A DNA stretch of 7,001 bases, from contig CALMPQ010000110.1 in NCBI GenBank assembly GCA_937872005.1, forward strand, positions 1 to 7,001, given 5' to 3'. Every line of letters starts with the position of its first letter. The stretch's first letter is position 1. The stretch is from an uncultured Propioniciclava sp. (lineage in GTDB: Bacteria > Actinomycetota > Actinomycetes > Propionibacteriales > Propionibacteriaceae). The notes under the pieces are model-generated. The model saw only the letters and a program-made list of their open reading frames with translations, did not search any database and had not been told where the DNA came from. This document shows, piece after piece, positions 6,471 through 7,001 of this stretch. Both the position numbers and the translations under genes were made by a program.

Positions 6471-6964
6471 ATGAGGACCGCACCCACGACCATGAGGTCG
6501 CACCCCAGCAGGAAGGCGACCCCCGTCGTGGTCGGGTCCAGCACGTCGGCGATGAGCGTGAACCCGAGGAACACCGAGACCAGTCCCCCGACGAGCAACG
6601 GGCGCCAGGCGTCGACGAACTCACGGGCGGCGCCGAGCCGCACCACCCCCGAGGCGAGGAACGCCAGGGCTGCCAGCAGCGCCACCGGCTGCGGCGTCAG
6701 ATCGGGGAACCGCACCAGCACCGCGCCGAACCCCACCAGCAGAGCGCTGGGCACCAGACCGGTCCAGAACGACACCGTGGTGGTGGGCAGGAAGGCCACG
6801 ACCAGCCCGATGGCGCCGGCGACGAGCGCGATCGCCCCCAACGCATGGAGCGACGGCACCAGGCGCAGCAGGCCGGCCGCGGCGAGCACCAGCCCGCCCA
6901 AGAACCACAGCAGCCCCAGCACGACGGCGCCGGGGTTGGAGCGGCGAGTGGTGTCTCGGGGCAT
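6452..6964 (-). CDS. Six-helix membrane protein, HdeD/DUF308-like
   Basis: This 170-residue protein (ATG at 6964; a GTG at 6967 would add one residue) is nearly all hydrophobic after a short basic N-terminus (MPRDTTRRSNPG). I see six membrane segments near 12-33, 39-59, 65-83, 92-111, 121-140 and 146-166. They form three helix-loop-helix units of similar pattern, each with a Gly-rich first helix and a short loop holding proline or aspartate (LVPS, RFPD, VLDP). That threefold layout and the length resemble the HdeD/DUF308 family, whose E. coli member is linked to acid resistance, but I see no sequence motif that proves membership. No catalytic residues are evident. The 3' end converges on the PAP2 gene with a 4-base gap, so it is not part of that operon. 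The role is unknown. Confidence 0.75.
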   Translation of the reverse strand: MPRDTTRRSNPGAVVLGLLWFLGGLVLAAAGLLRLVPSLHALGAIALVAGAIGLVVAFLPTTTVSFWTGLVPSALLVGFGAVLVRFPDLTPQPVALLAALAFLASGVVRLGAAREFVDAWRPLLVGGLVSVFLGFTLIADVLDPTTTGVAFLLGCDLMVVGAVLMLTANR

Positions 6965-6970
6965 CACGTC

Positions 6971-6976
6971 AGCCTA
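6971..6976 (-). promoter_or_regulatory. Possible -10 (TAGGCT) of the HdeD-like gene
   Basis: On the minus strand TAGGCT fits the loose TAnnnT form and lies 6 bases before the ATG at 6964, the spacing of a leaderless start. The same bases include an AGG that could act as a weak ribosome site 5 bases from the GTG at 6967 or 8 from the ATG. The two readings cannot be separated here, and the window ends at 7001, too close to judge a -35. Confidence 0.25.
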
Positions 6977-7001
6977 CGACATCCGCCGGGCCGCGAACCG
7001 T

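Overview
The window comes from a very G+C-rich bacterial chromosome. GTG starts, start/stop overlaps between genes, strong G/C bias at third codon positions and the protein families present all fit a high-GC actinomycete (Actinomycetota). The genus cannot be fixed from the sequence alone. I see no tRNA, rRNA, CRISPR array, insertion sequence or phage signature. The region reads as ordinary chromosome, densely packed with genes.

Layout. A minus-strand gene at 40-1854 encodes a FadD15-like long-chain acyl-CoA ligase. A 109-bp intergenic region (1855-1963) carries promoter-like elements for both directions and a small TTGA-N4-TCAA inverted repeat. From 1964 to 6447 four plus-strand genes follow almost without gaps: a MarR-family regulator (1964-2422), a large one-chain FAD plus iron-sulfur 2-hydroxyacid dehydrogenase (2428-5214), a Nudix hydrolase (5207-5761, overlapping by 8 nt) and a PAP2-type membrane phosphatase (5758-6447, overlapping by 4 nt). 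The spacing suggests one translationally coupled transcript. A minus-strand six-helix membrane protein resembling the HdeD/DUF308 family (6452-6964) converges on it. A perfect 9-bp inverted repeat sits across the convergent stop codons.

How the genes may work together. The MarR protein probably represses its own operon and perhaps the divergent acyl-CoA ligase, by binding the shared intergenic region; this is inferred from arrangement and the repeat only. The dehydrogenase would oxidise a D-2-hydroxyacid such as D-lactate, glycolate or D-2-hydroxyglutarate and pass electrons through Fe-S centres, probably to quinone. The ligase activates fatty acids. Nudix and PAP2 proteins both act on phosphate esters or anhydrides, but nothing in the sequence ties them to the dehydrogenase beyond co-transcription.

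I did not find a clear undescribed system. The points most worth a second look are the apparently leaderless marR promoter within a compact divergent control region, the convergent hairpin, and small motif deviations in the Nudix and PAP2 proteins.
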